Positions 20,870-30,013 are shown, numbered from the stretch's first letter. The stretch is DNA of 64,000 nucleotides from Chloracidobacterium validum (GCF_018304825.1 NZ_CP072648.1:2215501-2279500); one strand, 5' to 3'. Translations and numbers: made by a program. The notes: generated by a model not told the origin, from the sequence alone.

Positions 20870-22162
20870 ATGAGAAATGCGAGGCGGATTGAGTCCCACA
20901 TCGCTCGTTGGGCACTGACGCTATTCATCGCGTTGGGTCTGGTTGCGTCACCGCTCGTGACACTGGCCCAGTCAGGCCGCCAAATCACGCGGCCACGGGT
21001 CGTTCCAACCCGCCCGCCGGCCGAGGCGACACCCCCAGATGACAACGCCAGTTCACCAACGCCACCGGAGCGCCCAACCCTGGGGCGGCGCGGCGGCAAT
21101 GTCCCTAGTCCGTCAGTTCCCGCGCCGGCCAGCGGCCAGGATGAAGACATCATTACCATCCAAGCGACGCTGGTCACGATTCCGGTCGTGGTCAGCGATG
21201 ATTACAACCGCTACTTGCCGTTCCTCAAGAAAAACGAATTTCGGTTGACCGAGGACAATGTCCCCCAGGAAATCACGTTTTTTACTTCAGAGAAAGTTCC
21301 CTTTCATGTCGCCCTGGTGCTCGATGTCAGTCGCAGTGCTTACCTGAGCATTGATGACATGCGCAGCGCGGCGGACGCTTTCATTGATCACCTTCGCCCC
21401 GACGACCGGGTGAGCGTGTTTACCTTCTCCGATAAGATCCGCCAACTTTGTCCCTTCATCAGTGACCAAGGTGAACTGCGTCGCGCGGTGGCGCGCGCCA
21501 AAATCGAGGGCGGCACGCGACTCTATGACGCGGCTTATCAGATTCTGGAAACCCACCTGGCGCCGATTGAGGGACGTAAGGCGCTAGTCCTGCTCACCGA
21601 CGGCGAAGATACAACGAGCCGAGCCTACAGGCCGCGGGACGTGCTCAACCGGGTCATCGAGTCGGATGTTTTGGTCTATACGTTGCAGTACCCGGCAGCC
21701 GACCCAAACCAACCGCAGATTCAGTTGCCCTTTCCCTTCCCTTTTCCGCTTCCACTTCCAACGCCCCGACGCGTTCCACGTCGCGGACCATTCTTTCCAC
21801 CAGATGGACGGACAACCCAGGTTCAAGGCTCACCAAGCCGCCAAGAACCGTCCGTGCTCGGGCTCGAGGAAACATTTCTGCAGGACCTTGCTACGGTCTC
21901 TGGCGGACTGCACAGTCCGTTCACCGATCTGGGCACGGCGCGCGCCCTGTTCAAATCCATCGCCGAGGATTTGCGCCATGTTTACGTCCTGGGCTATTAC
22001 CCAACCCGTGGCCTCGATGAGCCGGGTTATCGCCGCATCCGCGTTCGGGTCACGCGGCCGGAGGCCAGAGTCCGCGCTCGACCAGGTTATGTCGTAACGG
22101 CTGAGATGGCGCGCCGAAACGCGCCAACGGCAGCTCCGGTTCCAACCAACGCCCGTGACTGA
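20870..22162 (+). CDS. Secreted VWFA-domain protein, Acidobacteria type
   Basis: A 430-residue exported protein. Residues 1-34 look like a signal peptide (ALTLFIALGLVASPLVTLAQ), then a Pro-rich linker to about 90. The VWA domain runs about 95-390 and opens with VVVSDDYNRYLPFLKKNEFRL, typical of the VWFA-related domain (TIGR03436 type) expanded in Acidobacteria. The MIDAS motif is DVSRS (152-156). A proline-rich loop of PFPFP repeats (about 284-305) interrupts the domain. Likely a metal-dependent adhesion or assembly factor; ligand unknown. Its stop shares one base with the hisH start. Confidence 0.88.
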   Translation: MRNARRIESHIARWALTLFIALGLVASPLVTLAQSGRQITRPRVVPTRPPAEATPPDDNASSPTPPERPTLGRRGGNVPSPSVPAPASGQDEDIITIQATLVTIPVVVSDDYNRYLPFLKKNEFRLTEDNVPQEITFFTSEKVPFHVALVLDVSRSAYLSIDDMRSAADAFIDHLRPDDRVSVFTFSDKIRQLCPFISDQGELRRAVARAKIEGGTRLYDAAYQILETHLAPIEGRKALVLLTDGEDTTSRAYRPRDVLNRVIESDVLVYTLQYPAADPNQPQIQLPFPFPFPLPLPTPRRVPRRGPFFPPDGRTTQVQGSPSRQEPSVLGLEETFLQDLATVSGGLHSPFTDLGTARALFKSIAEDLRHVYVLGYYPTRGLDEPGYRRIRVRVTRPEARVRARPGYVVTAEMARRNAPTAAPVPTNARD

Positions 22163-22776
22163 TGCCCACTCGTAACCTCATCATCCTCGACTATGGCGTG
22201 GGCAATCTGCGCAATCTGGAGCGTGCCTTTGCCCAGGTAGGCGTGACGGCTCAAATTTCGTCCGATCCAGCCGTCGCGCACGAAGCAACGCACCTCGTCC
22301 TGCCAGGGGTCGGAGCCTTTGGCGCCGCCGTGGATGAGCTTCGGGCGCGCCGGCTCGACGACCTGCTTCAAGTCGCAGTGCGCAAGGGAACATGGCTTCT
22401 TGGCGTTTGCGTTGGGTTCCAAATGCTCTTTGAAACAAGTTACGAGTTTGGCCGCCATGCCGGGCTGGGGTTCTTGGTCGGAGACATCATCCGCTTCCCG
22501 TCAGATGTACGACCGGTTCCCCATGTCGGCTGGAACCAGGTGGAGCAAGCGCGCCCACACCCTCTGTGGAAAGACATCCCAGATGGCGCGTTCTTCTATT
22601 TTGTCCACTCCTACCACGCGGCTGCGACCGACCCGGAGGCCGTGATTGGGGTTACGGCGTATGGGCTGTCCTATGCCAGCGCCGTCGCGCGGGACAACAT
22701 CATGGGCGTACAGTTTCACCCTGAAAAAAGCCACCGGGTCGGCTTACAGCTTTTGCGCAATTTTGCCAGCTTGTGA
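22162..22776 (+). CDS. hisH: Imidazole glycerol phosphate synthase subunit HisH
   Basis: Glutaminase subunit of IGP synthase, releasing ammonia for HisF in histidine and AICAR formation. The class-I amidotransferase triad shows as Cys83 in GVCVGFQMLF and His/Glu in GVQFHPEKS near the end. The N-terminal IILDYGVGNLRNLERAF is the standard HisH start. At 204 residues the length is normal. It overlaps the VWFA gene by one base but has no his genes next to it; hisF must be elsewhere. Confidence 0.95.
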   Translation: MPTRNLIILDYGVGNLRNLERAFAQVGVTAQISSDPAVAHEATHLVLPGVGAFGAAVDELRARRLDDLLQVAVRKGTWLLGVCVGFQMLFETSYEFGRHAGLGFLVGDIIRFPSDVRPVPHVGWNQVEQARPHPLWKDIPDGAFFYFVHSYHAAATDPEAVIGVTAYGLSYASAVARDNIMGVQFHPEKSHRVGLQLLRNFASL

Positions 22777-22793
22777 CGCGCACCGTGGACGGA

Positions 22794-23483
22794 CTACCGG
22801 GATGTCATCTGTCGCCACAGGAACTCCGCCAGCGGTAAATCGTCTGGATGGGTAATTTTCAGATTCCAGCGCGGCCCAGGCACGATCCGGACCGGCACGC
22901 CCAATCGCTCAACCAGCATGGCGTCATCCGTGGCGCGAAATCCATCGGCTTCGGCCTGCGCATGGGCTTCACGTAGCAGTTCCGCCTCAAAGGCCTGTGG
23001 CGTCTGCACCGCGTAGAGCGTCAGACGTGGTGGCGTCGCGTATGCCAGTCCATCCCGAACCGTTTTGATGGTGTCAGTCGCCGGATGGCCGACGACAGCA
23101 GCGCGGTCAGCCTGGGCGGCAGCAATCGTGGCCGTCATCAAGTCCGTTGTGGCAAAGGGACGCACGGCGTCGTGAACAATGACGACCGTGGCGCTGGTTG
23201 GCGCCGCCGCCAGCGCCAACCGAACTGAATCCTGCCGCTCCGCGCCGCCGGTGACCGTCGTCAGTGGTTTTTCAATCGGGAAGTGCTCAATCAACCGCTC
23301 AAAGGCGGTGCACGCGATGGCAGGCAAGGCCACAATCACCTCGCTGATGGCAGGGCAAGCCGCCAGTCGCCGCAGGGTGTGGATGATGATGGGAACACCG
23401 GCCAGTTCAAGAAACTGCTTTGGCCGGTCAGCCCCAAAGCGCGTTCCCAAGCCACCGGCCGGAACAATGGCAACGGTCGTCAT
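22794..23483 (-). CDS. ispD: 2-C-methyl-D-erythritol 4-phosphate cytidylyltransferase
   Basis: IspD, making CDP-methylerythritol in the MEP isoprenoid pathway, which would supply phytyl or geranylgeranyl tails, carotenoids and quinones in a phototroph. The nucleotide-binding motif AAGG-type loop appears as VPAGGLGTRFGADRPKQFLEL (split by residue 17-18). VIVHDAVRPF and the SVAG-like end of the family are present. The 229 residues are normal. It is convergent with hisH and directly downstream of the P450 gene (7-bp gap). Confidence 0.94.
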   Translation of the reverse strand: MTTVAIVPAGGLGTRFGADRPKQFLELAGVPIIIHTLRRLAACPAISEVIVALPAIACTAFERLIEHFPIEKPLTTVTGGAERQDSVRLALAAAPTSATVVIVHDAVRPFATTDLMTATIAAAQADRAAVVGHPATDTIKTVRDGLAYATPPRLTLYAVQTPQAFEAELLREAHAQAEADGFRATDDAMLVERLGVPVRIVPGPRWNLKITHPDDLPLAEFLWRQMTSR

Positions 23484-23490
23484 AAGTGTG

Positions 23491-24834
23491 CTAGGCGCGA
23501 GCTTCGAGTTGCATTGGCATGCCGTATTTGGGCCGTAGGGTAATCAGCGGCTCCGGCACAATTCGGGCTTCTGGCGCAAGTCGCATGCGCCACTTCTGGG
23601 CAATCGTCGCCAGAATCAACACACCTTCCATCCACGCGAAGCCTTCGCCGATGCAGGCACGCGGGCCGCCGCCAAACGGAAAATAGGCAAATTTTGGCCG
23701 CTTTTCCTTTTCTTCGGGCGTCCAGCGTTCTGGGATAAAGCGTTCCGGGGCCGGATAAAAATCAGAGCGCCGCTGGACAACATACGGACTCATCAGCACC
23801 AGCGCCCGCCCCGGTAGCCGATAGTGACCAATCGAAAAGTCATCGAGCGCACGGCGGCCAAATACCCACGCCGGCGGATACAGCCGCATGCTTTCGGCAA
23901 AAACCATTTCGGTGTACTTGAGCTTGCCGTATTCGGCGACCGTTGGCAGTCGCCCGTCAAGAACGGCGTCAATTTCAGCGTGCATCTGGGCTTCGACCTC
24001 TGGGTGCTGCGACAGCAGATACCACGTCCAAGTGAGGGCGTTGGCCGTCGTTTCGTGACCAGCCAGGAAAATTGTCATGGCTTCGTCACGCAGTTGCTCG
24101 TCGGTCATGCCCGTCCCATCGCCTTCTTCGTCTTGGGCAATGAGGAGCATCGAGAGCAAATCCCCCCGGTCTCCGCCGGAGCGACGCCGTTCCTCGATGA
24201 TGCGATACACCGTCTCGTCCAGGCGCGCGCGGGCCGCTCGGAAACGATAGTTGAACGGCAGTGGGAGCTTCTCGATCAACTCGAAGAAAGGCAGCGTCAT
24301 CACTGCGGAAAACAGCTCGATGGTCGTCGTCAATGCCGCGCCGATTTCATCCATTTCACTCTTGACTTCGGCATCGAAAAGGGTCTTGGCGACCACTCGC
24401 AGCGTCAGGCGCATCATTTCCTTGGCCATGTCATGTTGTTCGCCGGGCTGCCAGGCATCGCGCATTTCGGCGGCATACTGCGCCATGACGCGCGCATAGG
24501 TCGCAATCCGTTCGCGATGAAAGGCCGGCTGCGATAACCGCCGCTGCCGTTTGTGAAACTCTCCTTCGCTCGTCAGCAAACCGTTGCCGAGGAACTTGCG
24601 CGCACGCTGTAGGCCACGTCCTTTGATGAAATTCTTGTGATTGGTCACAAGGATTTCCCGAATGTATTCGGGGTTGCTCACCATAAAGACCCGTTCGCTA
24701 CCCAGGCGAAACTGCACAACATCGCCATAGCGGCGATACATCCCCTGCAGGAGCCGCAGGGCATCGGTTCGGAAGCGGTAGATATTTGCGCCTGGCAACG
24801 TACGAGCGGCACGTGGAGCTTCGAGTTGAGCCAT
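23491..24834 (-). CDS. Cytochrome P450
   Basis: A soluble bacterial P450 monooxygenase. In numbering from a possible upstream start at 24894, the I-helix oxygen-binding motif AGHETT is at 278-283, the ExxR pair is E334/R337, and the heme-ligand loop [12 protein letters not shown] carries Cys414. The ATG at 24834 (MAQLEAPR) gives a normal length of 447. Closest in style to CYP110/CYP102-like enzymes acting on fatty acids or terpenoids. The 7-bp gap to ispD is compatible with an isoprenoid or carotenoid substrate, but that is inference. No ferredoxin or reductase gene is adjacent. Confidence 0.92.
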   Translation of the reverse strand: MAQLEAPRAARTLPGANIYRFRTDALRLLQGMYRRYGDVVQFRLGSERVFMVSNPEYIREILVTNHKNFIKGRGLQRARKFLGNGLLTSEGEFHKRQRRLSQPAFHRERIATYARVMAQYAAEMRDAWQPGEQHDMAKEMMRLTLRVVAKTLFDAEVKSEMDEIGAALTTTIELFSAVMTLPFFELIEKLPLPFNYRFRAARARLDETVYRIIEERRRSGGDRGDLLSMLLIAQDEEGDGTGMTDEQLRDEAMTIFLAGHETTANALTWTWYLLSQHPEVEAQMHAEIDAVLDGRLPTVAEYGKLKYTEMVFAESMRLYPPAWVFGRRALDDFSIGHYRLPGRALVLMSPYVVQRRSDFYPAPERFIPERWTPEEKEKRPKFAYFPFGGGPRACIGEGFAWMEGVLILATIAQKWRMRLAPEARIVPEPLITLRPKYGMPMQLEARA

Positions 24835-24977
24835 CATTGACAACAACCTTCCCAGCCGAAGAAATGTCGAGCGGCACGCAACAACCATCACCAAGTGCTG
24901 GCTTAGTGCGCTACAACGCCAGCTTCAAGTTTTACGCTGGAAGCAGTCGGGATGCAAACAGGAATATGAGCAAGACT

Positions 24978-25796
24978 TCAGGTTTTGCCGGATGACACCG
25001 ACACCCACCTTTTGCCGGTACGCCGCACAATAAGTTGTGCCAGTTCGATGCCGCTCACGTAGTCCGTTGGGTTGAAGCGAAGGCGCTCCCGCCCAACGAT
25101 GGTGTAGGTCAAGCGACGGCTATTGGGTCCGCGCCACTCGACCTGCAAATCGGTGACTTCTCTCCAAGGCAGGCTGACTTGCCGCCAGATGCCTTGATAC
25201 TCGATCTGGTGTGGGGTGATGGTGATGTTGACGCGGGCTAGACTCCACCCCAGGAGTAAGGCCAAAACACCAAGCGGCATCAGGAGAACCACCGACACTA
25301 GGCTCCCCAGCCAAAACGGCACCACCAGCCCAAGCAGCCCTACGCCGTAGATCGGAAAACGCAGGGTTGAACGCAATGGAAACTCGCAGATACCAAGGTG
25401 GTAAGTCTCACCCTGGATATTGCCGGCCCACGCCGTCGCTGACCAAGCCATGGTCACGCGCAGGCGTGGGCCGCCTGGCCCAAATTCGATGTCATCACCG
25501 TCACTGAGTTGGGCCTGGGTGATGCGGCAATTGTTAAGCCACGTCCCGTTGGTGCTACCCAAGTCTTCAACCCACAGTGTCTGGCCGTCGAACCAGAACC
25601 GGGCATGGCGGCCCGAGGCTTGCATGTCCTGCGGGTCAAGTTGAATGTCGCACTGGCGGGAACGCCCAATGACGGCCGGAAGCCGCGCGATCACCTGCTG
25701 TTTTCCAGCCAGCGCGCCGCACAGGTGTGTAACCGTCAGGGTGACGGGAGGTGGCTCTGGGGAAAAGGTTGCCGGCTCATTCTCCGTCGGCATCAT
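24978..25796 (-). CDS. FHA-domain membrane protein with PH-like C-terminal domain
   Basis: A 272-residue protein. Residues about 18-115 are an FHA domain (VIGRSRQCDIQL, SGRHARFWF, GSTNGTWLNN) for phosphothreonine peptides. About 145-190 hold two hydrophobic segments (GLLGLVVPFWLGSLV, LLMPLGVLALLLG). About 190-272 (ITITPHQIEYQGIWRQVSLPWREVTDLQVEW) resemble a bacterial PH domain. This combination is unusual. Its start lies inside the end of xseB (20-bp overlap, different frame), so it is probably co-transcribed with it. Function unknown beyond phosphopeptide binding. Confidence 0.82.
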   Translation of the reverse strand: MMPTENEPATFSPEPPPVTLTVTHLCGALAGKQQVIARLPAVIGRSRQCDIQLDPQDMQASGRHARFWFDGQTLWVEDLGSTNGTWLNNCRITQAQLSDGDDIEFGPGGPRLRVTMAWSATAWAGNIQGETYHLGICEFPLRSTLRFPIYGVGLLGLVVPFWLGSLVSVVLLMPLGVLALLLGWSLARVNITITPHQIEYQGIWRQVSLPWREVTDLQVEWRGPNSRRLTYTIVGRERLRFNPTDYVSGIELAQLIVRRTGKRWVSVSSGKT

Positions 25797-26040
25797 CGGC
25801 AGCGGGGGTCAAGGGGGCGATGACGACGTCGCCATCCGCTGATTTGAGAACAACCTCGATCCGCTGCTCGGCCGCCGTCAGGTGCTCCCGGCACAGACGA
25901 GCCAGCCGCATGCCACGCTCGAAGAGACCAATGGATTCTTCCAGCGGAAGGGTTCCATCTTCCATCTGGTGGACGATGCGCTCAAGCTCGGCGAGCGCAG
26001 CCTCATAGCTGACTGGTTCAGGCTCATTCGTGACCGACAT
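25777..26040 (-). CDS. xseB: Exodeoxyribonuclease VII small subunit
   Basis: Small subunit of exonuclease VII, which with XseA degrades single-stranded DNA. The 87 residues include the family core YEAALAELERIVHQMEDGTL with PLEESIGLFERGM and LCREHLTAAEQRI. The tail after about residue 68 is acidic and variable. xseA is not in the window. It lies just downstream of the cytochrome c gene (6-bp gap). Confidence 0.93.
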   Translation of the reverse strand: MSVTNEPEPVSYEAALAELERIVHQMEDGTLPLEESIGLFERGMRLARLCREHLTAAEQRIEVVLKSADGDVVIAPLTPAADDADGE

Positions 26041-26046
26041 ACCGAC

Positions 26047-26394
26047 TCATAACGTGCGCAAGTAGGCAATCAAATCGTTTAGTTGCTGGGCATCGTACTT
26101 GCTGCCAAAGGCCGGCATGCCGCCGCCGCCTTTCTGGATTTGCGCTTTGACGACGGCCACCGAAACTGGACGATTGGTAGCTGGCATTTTCTTTGCCTTG
26201 AAGAGACCTTGCAAGCCGGGTCCAACATTCGCGGTTTTGCTGGTGGCGCTGTGGCAGGGAGCGCAGGTTTGAGCAAAAAGCTGTTTTCCGTTCGTGGCAT
26301 CGCCGGCGGCTTTACCCTTTTGCACGGCTGAAGCGGTCCAGCCGGCCGCGACGGCACCAACCAGCGCCGTAGATAGCACGATAGGCTTGATCAT
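26047..26394 (-). CDS. Exported class I cytochrome c
   Basis: A small c-type cytochrome, 115 residues with the ATG at 26394. Residues 1-24 are a signal peptide, heme attachment CAPCH is at 44-48 and the axial Met93 is in GGGMPAFG. It is a soluble periplasmic or anchored electron carrier. A longer open frame runs upstream, but the signal peptide start and the terminator upstream fix the gene start. It follows the ferritin-like gene. It might carry electrons to the photosynthetic reaction centre or to oxidases; the partner is not shown by sequence. Confidence 0.92.
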   Translation of the reverse strand: MIKPIVLSTALVGAVAAGWTASAVQKGKAAGDATNGKQLFAQTCAPCHSATSKTANVGPGLQGLFKAKKMPATNRPVSVAVVKAQIQKGGGGMPAFGSKYDAQQLNDLIAYLRTL

Positions 26395-26411
26395 GGGGCA
26401 TCTCCACAGAT

Positions 26412-26450
26412 GAAAAAGCCCCTGCCAACGCTTTTGGTAGGCAGGGGACA
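26412..26450 (-). terminator. Rho-independent terminator after the ferritin-like gene
   Basis: An 8-bp perfect GC-rich stem (26419-26426 with 26440-26447) is followed on the minus strand by C and TTTTT. It lies between the ferritin-like stop and the cytochrome c start, so the cytochrome gene probably has its own promoter or receives readthrough. Confidence 0.8.
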
Positions 26451-26473
26451 TAAACTCAGTGCGTAAGTCCGCT

Positions 26474-27091
26474 TTACTTGACAACGGGTCCCTGAAGCAA
26501 CGGATTTTTTTGCAAAACAAAGCGCAGAAGCGCCGCGTGCTGGGCTTCGGCCGCACCGATGCCGGCCAGAACCGGAATGAGGTCTTTCTCTGAAAATGAG
26601 GTCAGGACGCCGATGTACGCGCCGGCCGCCTGCTCTTCCAGTGTAAGGGCGAATTCAAGAATGTCGGTGGCTGTCTTGATATTCGGGACGGCCTTGGCAA
26701 TGGCTTCGTATTCTTTAGGGTCTTGCTTTGGCTCGACAGGCGTCCCGCCAAACTTCTTGATGACGCCGATGAGTGCGTCACGGTGCGCTTCATGGTGGCT
26801 CATGAAGAGCTTGGCCGCTGCCAGCGCGGCGCCTTCCAGCAAGCCGGTGCCGGCGCCAACCCCATACGCGGCAATGGCTTGGTGTTCGAGATTGAGCGCC
26901 ACGTTGGCAATTTTGACATCGCCGGCTTTGTCAGCCCCAAGAGCAATGGATGGCGTCAGCAGTGAGCCGCCAAGCATCGTGAAGGCGCTGGCGCCAAGTC
27001 CGACCACGCCAGCTTTGAGCGCCGCGCGACGCCCGCGTTGAATCAGTTCACCAACCTCAAGGTATTTGTTGGTCAAGTCGCGTTCTTTCAT
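26474..27091 (-). CDS. Exported ferritin-like domain protein
   Basis: A 205-residue protein with a Tat-like signal: twin Arg in GRRAALKAG, then a hydrophobic stretch ending in SIALGA. The rest is a four-helix ferritin-like bundle with iron-ligand-type residues in NLEHQAIAAY, HHEAHRDAL, LEEQAAGAY and AAEAQHAALLR. It would sit in the periplasm as a di-iron or stress protein; the reaction is unknown. GGAGG lies 11 nt before the ATG at 27091; an upstream in-frame GTG is too close to that RBS. It is followed by a terminator and an exported cytochrome c gene. Confidence 0.85.
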   Translation of the reverse strand: MKERDLTNKYLEVGELIQRGRRAALKAGVVGLGASAFTMLGGSLLTPSIALGADKAGDVKIANVALNLEHQAIAAYGVGAGTGLLEGAALAAAKLFMSHHEAHRDALIGVIKKFGGTPVEPKQDPKEYEAIAKAVPNIKTATDILEFALTLEEQAAGAYIGVLTSFSEKDLIPVLAGIGAAEAQHAALLRFVLQKNPLLQGPVVK

Positions 27092-27458
27092 TGGAATCAC
27101 ATCCTCCGAAAATGTGAGAAAACCGTGTGTTGACGACGCCGAACAGCCGAAACATCACTGCACAGCGCATTAGCACGACATATACGCTTAGGTGCGTGTA
27201 TGTCGCACGCATACCATTTACGGCCTGTTGCTTGGGGTGGATGAGTATATTTTTGTTCATGACCGCGTTCAGGCCGCCGGATGTCTATTGCATCAAAGCT
27301 CAGGATGCAAGGCTTTGGTTGAGAAACCATGTCGCGCTCAAGTGTTGATCGCGCTGGGGAGAGCGAAGTTTTTCTATCACGCCAAACTGTGTGACTACTG
27401 GTTGCTACGATACTGACTTGGCGCGTCAGCTTGTTGAGTGAGACGGTTCGGGCGAAGC
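27092..27458. other. Intergenic region with an inverted repeat upstream of the ferritin-like gene
   Basis: About 367 bp with no supported gene. It contains an inverted repeat of two 12-bp arms (27176-27187 and 27194-27205, one mismatch, 6-nt loop) about 85 bp ahead of the ferritin-like start. A TATACT-type -10 candidate on the minus strand (27244-27249) has only a weak -35 partner 17 bp away. Confidence 0.4.
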
Positions 27459-28106
27459 TTACTTCAGAAACAAGCGCGTGCGGGCTATAACCTCTGGGCT
27501 GGCAGTTTCTGGCGTTCCGGCGTAAAACGGTGGCTGTGGAGCATACTCGATAAAGAGTTGGATGCATTCCGCCGTGGACTGATCGCACTCCAGCGCCGCC
27601 AGTGTCAAAGCCGCGTCTATCCCGGCTGAGACACCGGCGGCCGTGATGATTTTTCCCTGGCGCGTCACTCGCGCCCGGCTGGGCGTCACGCCAAAGCGGC
27701 GGAGGTGGTCACGCGCCGACCAGTGCGTCGCCGCCTCGCCGCCGGTGATGACGCCCGCGGCAGCCAGAATGAGCGAGCCGGTGCAGACGCTCAGTGTCCA
27801 GCGAGTTGTAGCGTGAATCTGGCGCAACCAAGCCAGCGCCGCCGGATTGCGCATCTGGGATGGGGCATTGCCACCCGGCACAACGAGAATGTCAGCCTGC
27901 TTGACCTCGTCCCAGCTTACATCGGCATGGAGTCGCAAAAATGTCGAATCCACGGTGACTGGGCCGCGCTCCTGCGCAACAAACTGGACGGTGGCGCCCG
28001 GCAGCCCACGCAAAATTTCATACGGACCAATCGCATCCAGCGCCGTCAACCCGGGATAGATGTACACCGCAATGGCGCGTGATGCTTCCACCAGATGATT
28101 TGACAT
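27459..28106 (-). CDS. DJ-1/PfpI family protein
   Basis: A 215-residue class-I amidotransferase-like protein of the DJ-1/PfpI superfamily. The start LDAIGPYEILRGLPG resembles the N-terminal half of isonitrile hydratase and AraC-type DJ-1 domains. The nucleophile elbow is SVCTGSLILAAAG with Cys108, followed by ATTHW-like AATHWSARDHL. No AraC DNA-binding domain is attached. The start MSNHL at 28106 trims 27 unlikely residues. Possible isonitrile hydratase-like enzyme; substrate unproven. Confidence 0.83.
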   Translation of the reverse strand: MSNHLVEASRAIAVYIYPGLTALDAIGPYEILRGLPGATVQFVAQERGPVTVDSTFLRLHADVSWDEVKQADILVVPGGNAPSQMRNPAALAWLRQIHATTRWTLSVCTGSLILAAAGVITGGEAATHWSARDHLRRFGVTPSRARVTRQGKIITAAGVSAGIDAALTLAALECDQSTAECIQLFIEYAPQPPFYAGTPETASPEVIARTRLFLK

Positions 28107-28158
28107 GCTCTTCCCTCTCATCACCAACCGTGGCCAAGCCAGGGGACAAAGCCCTGGT

Positions 28159-28187
28159 TTGACAGAACCCTGCGCCAAACATAGCAT
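28159..28187 (+). promoter_or_regulatory. Promoter of the amino-acid permease gene
   Basis: TTGACA (28159-28164), a 17-bp spacer, and TAGCAT (28182-28187) lie 45 bp ahead of the permease start, in the gap facing the divergent DJ-1 gene. Sequence-based call only. Confidence 0.65.
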
Positions 28188-28231
28188 CGGGTGGCTTTCC
28201 CAAACACACTTAACCTCATACGTTCAGGAAC

Positions 28232-30013
28232 ATGCCCTTACTCGCCCGTCTGTTCCGCACGAAATCCGTTGCCCGCATCCAGGCCGAGGCTGCCGCCGGC
28301 ATCAGCGATCATGAGTCTGGCAGTGCGTTGGCCAAGGAACTCACCACCTTTGACCTGACGGCACTAGGCATCGCGGCAGTCATCGGGGCCGGGATTTTCT
28401 CAACGGTTGGCAATGCCGCCTACAGCGGCGGCCCGGCGGTGTCGCTACTTTTTATTTTCACGGCCATTGCCTGTGGTTTTGCCGCGCTGTGCTACGCCGA
28501 ATTTGCCTCGATGATTCCGGTGGCAGGTTCAGCTTACACCTATGCCTACGCCAGCTTTGGGGAACTGATCGCCTGGATCATCGGCTGGGACCTCATTCTC
28601 GAATACGCGATTGGTAACATTGCGGTCGCCATCTCGTGGAGCGAGTACTTCTCAACCTTGCTCGAAGGGTGGGGTATGCCGATTCCGGCGTACTTCCGTA
28701 TGGACTTCCTCACCGCCAAGCGCGGCTTTGATGCCGTGACGGCGCTGCTCCACCAAGGACAAACCCTTGAGAGCATCCGTGGCCTCGACGGCATGGCGTC
28801 CCAGGTTCTGAGCTATGAAGCCTGGGTGAATGCGCCGCGGCTGGGATCGCTGCCGGTCGTTTGTAACCTGCCGGCCCTGGGAATCGTCATCCTCATCACA
28901 GTGCTGGTGTATGTCGGTATCCGTGAGTCGAAGCGCGTCTCGAACGCCATGGTGGTGTTCAAGGTGGCCGTCGTGCTGTTCGTGATCGTCGTCGGCGCGT
29001 TTTACATCAAGCCGGAAAACTGGACACCCTTTGCGCCCAATGGCGTGGCCGGCGTGCTGAACGGCGTCGCGGCCGTCTTTTTTGCTTACATTGGCTTCGA
29101 CGCCATTTCAACGACGGCCGAAGAATGCCGCAATCCACAGCACGATTTGCCCCGTGGGATCATCTACTCGCTCATCATCTGCACGGCGCTGTATGTCTTG
29201 GTCTCGTTGGTGCTGACCGGGATGGTATCCTACACCAAGCTGCAAGTGGCCGACCCAATGGCTTTTGTCTTTGGAAAAGAAGGCGCGAACCTACTTGTCA
29301 TTGAACGCATCGTTGCCGTCAGCGCAGTGGTGGCCACCACCACCGTGCTGCTGGTCTTTCAGATCGGCCAGCCGCGAATCTGGATGGCGATGTCGCGTGA
29401 TGGACTGCTCCCCAAAGTGTTTGCCAGCGTTCACCCGCGTTTCAAGACACCGGGCTTTGCCACCATCGTGGCTGGTCTCGTGGTAGCGATTCCATCGTTG
29501 TTCATGAATCTGACGGAAGTGACGGACCTCACCAGCATCGGCACGTTGTTTGCTTTCGTGCTGGTGTGCGGCGGCGTGCTCGTTCTGGAACAGACGGCAC
29601 CGGCTGCCGAGCGGAAGTTTCGAGTCCCGTACGTCAACGCCAAATACATCGTGCCGGCCGGCGTGGTGGTCGCGTGCCTGATCTTTACGCTTTATCCACC
29701 GGCGACGGCAGTAGCGCGGAACTTTCTGACCATCACCCCAGCCGAAGGCGAAAGCTGGCTGGGCGCGTTTTCGCACAAGATTCCATTCCTGGTCTTTGCC
29801 GTCGCCACACTGGTACTCGCCGGGCTGTGCTTTTTCAAGAACCTGTCGCTCATTCCCGTGCTTGGGTTGCTACTCTGTGGCTATCTGATGACGGAACTGG
29901 GCCTCGTCAACTGGCTTCGATTCCTGGGATGGCTGGCGGTGGGGCTGGCGATCTACTTTGGTTATGGTTTCTGGCATAGCCGCCTCGAAGCCGAGGCTCA
30001 ACAAGGCGACTGA
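28232..30013 (+). CDS. APC-superfamily amino-acid permease
   Basis: A 593-residue inner-membrane transporter with 12-14 hydrophobic segments, of the cationic amino-acid transporter (CAT) type within the APC superfamily. The first helix region reads GIAAVIGAGIFSTVGNAAY, the substrate-binding signature of APC carriers, and AGSAYTYAYASFGEL and GFDAISTTAEECRNPQ are also typical. Likely uptake of basic or other amino acids; specificity is not readable. A good promoter lies upstream. Its stop abuts the convergent DUF4350 gene with no space between. Confidence 0.92.
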   Translation: MPLLARLFRTKSVARIQAEAAAGISDHESGSALAKELTTFDLTALGIAAVIGAGIFSTVGNAAYSGGPAVSLLFIFTAIACGFAALCYAEFASMIPVAGSAYTYAYASFGELIAWIIGWDLILEYAIGNIAVAISWSEYFSTLLEGWGMPIPAYFRMDFLTAKRGFDAVTALLHQGQTLESIRGLDGMASQVLSYEAWVNAPRLGSLPVVCNLPALGIVILITVLVYVGIRESKRVSNAMVVFKVAVVLFVIVVGAFYIKPENWTPFAPNGVAGVLNGVAAVFFAYIGFDAISTTAEECRNPQHDLPRGIIYSLIICTALYVLVSLVLTGMVSYTKLQVADPMAFVFGKEGANLLVIERIVAVSAVVATTTVLLVFQIGQPRIWMAMSRDGLLPKVFASVHPRFKTPGFATIVAGLVVAIPSLFMNLTEVTDLTSIGTLFAFVLVCGGVLVLEQTAPAAERKFRVPYVNAKYIVPAGVVVACLIFTLYPPATAVARNFLTITPAEGESWLGAFSHKIPFLVFAVATLVLAGLCFFKNLSLIPVLGLLLCGYLMTELGLVNWLRFLGWLAVGLAIYFGYGFWHSRLEAEAQQGD

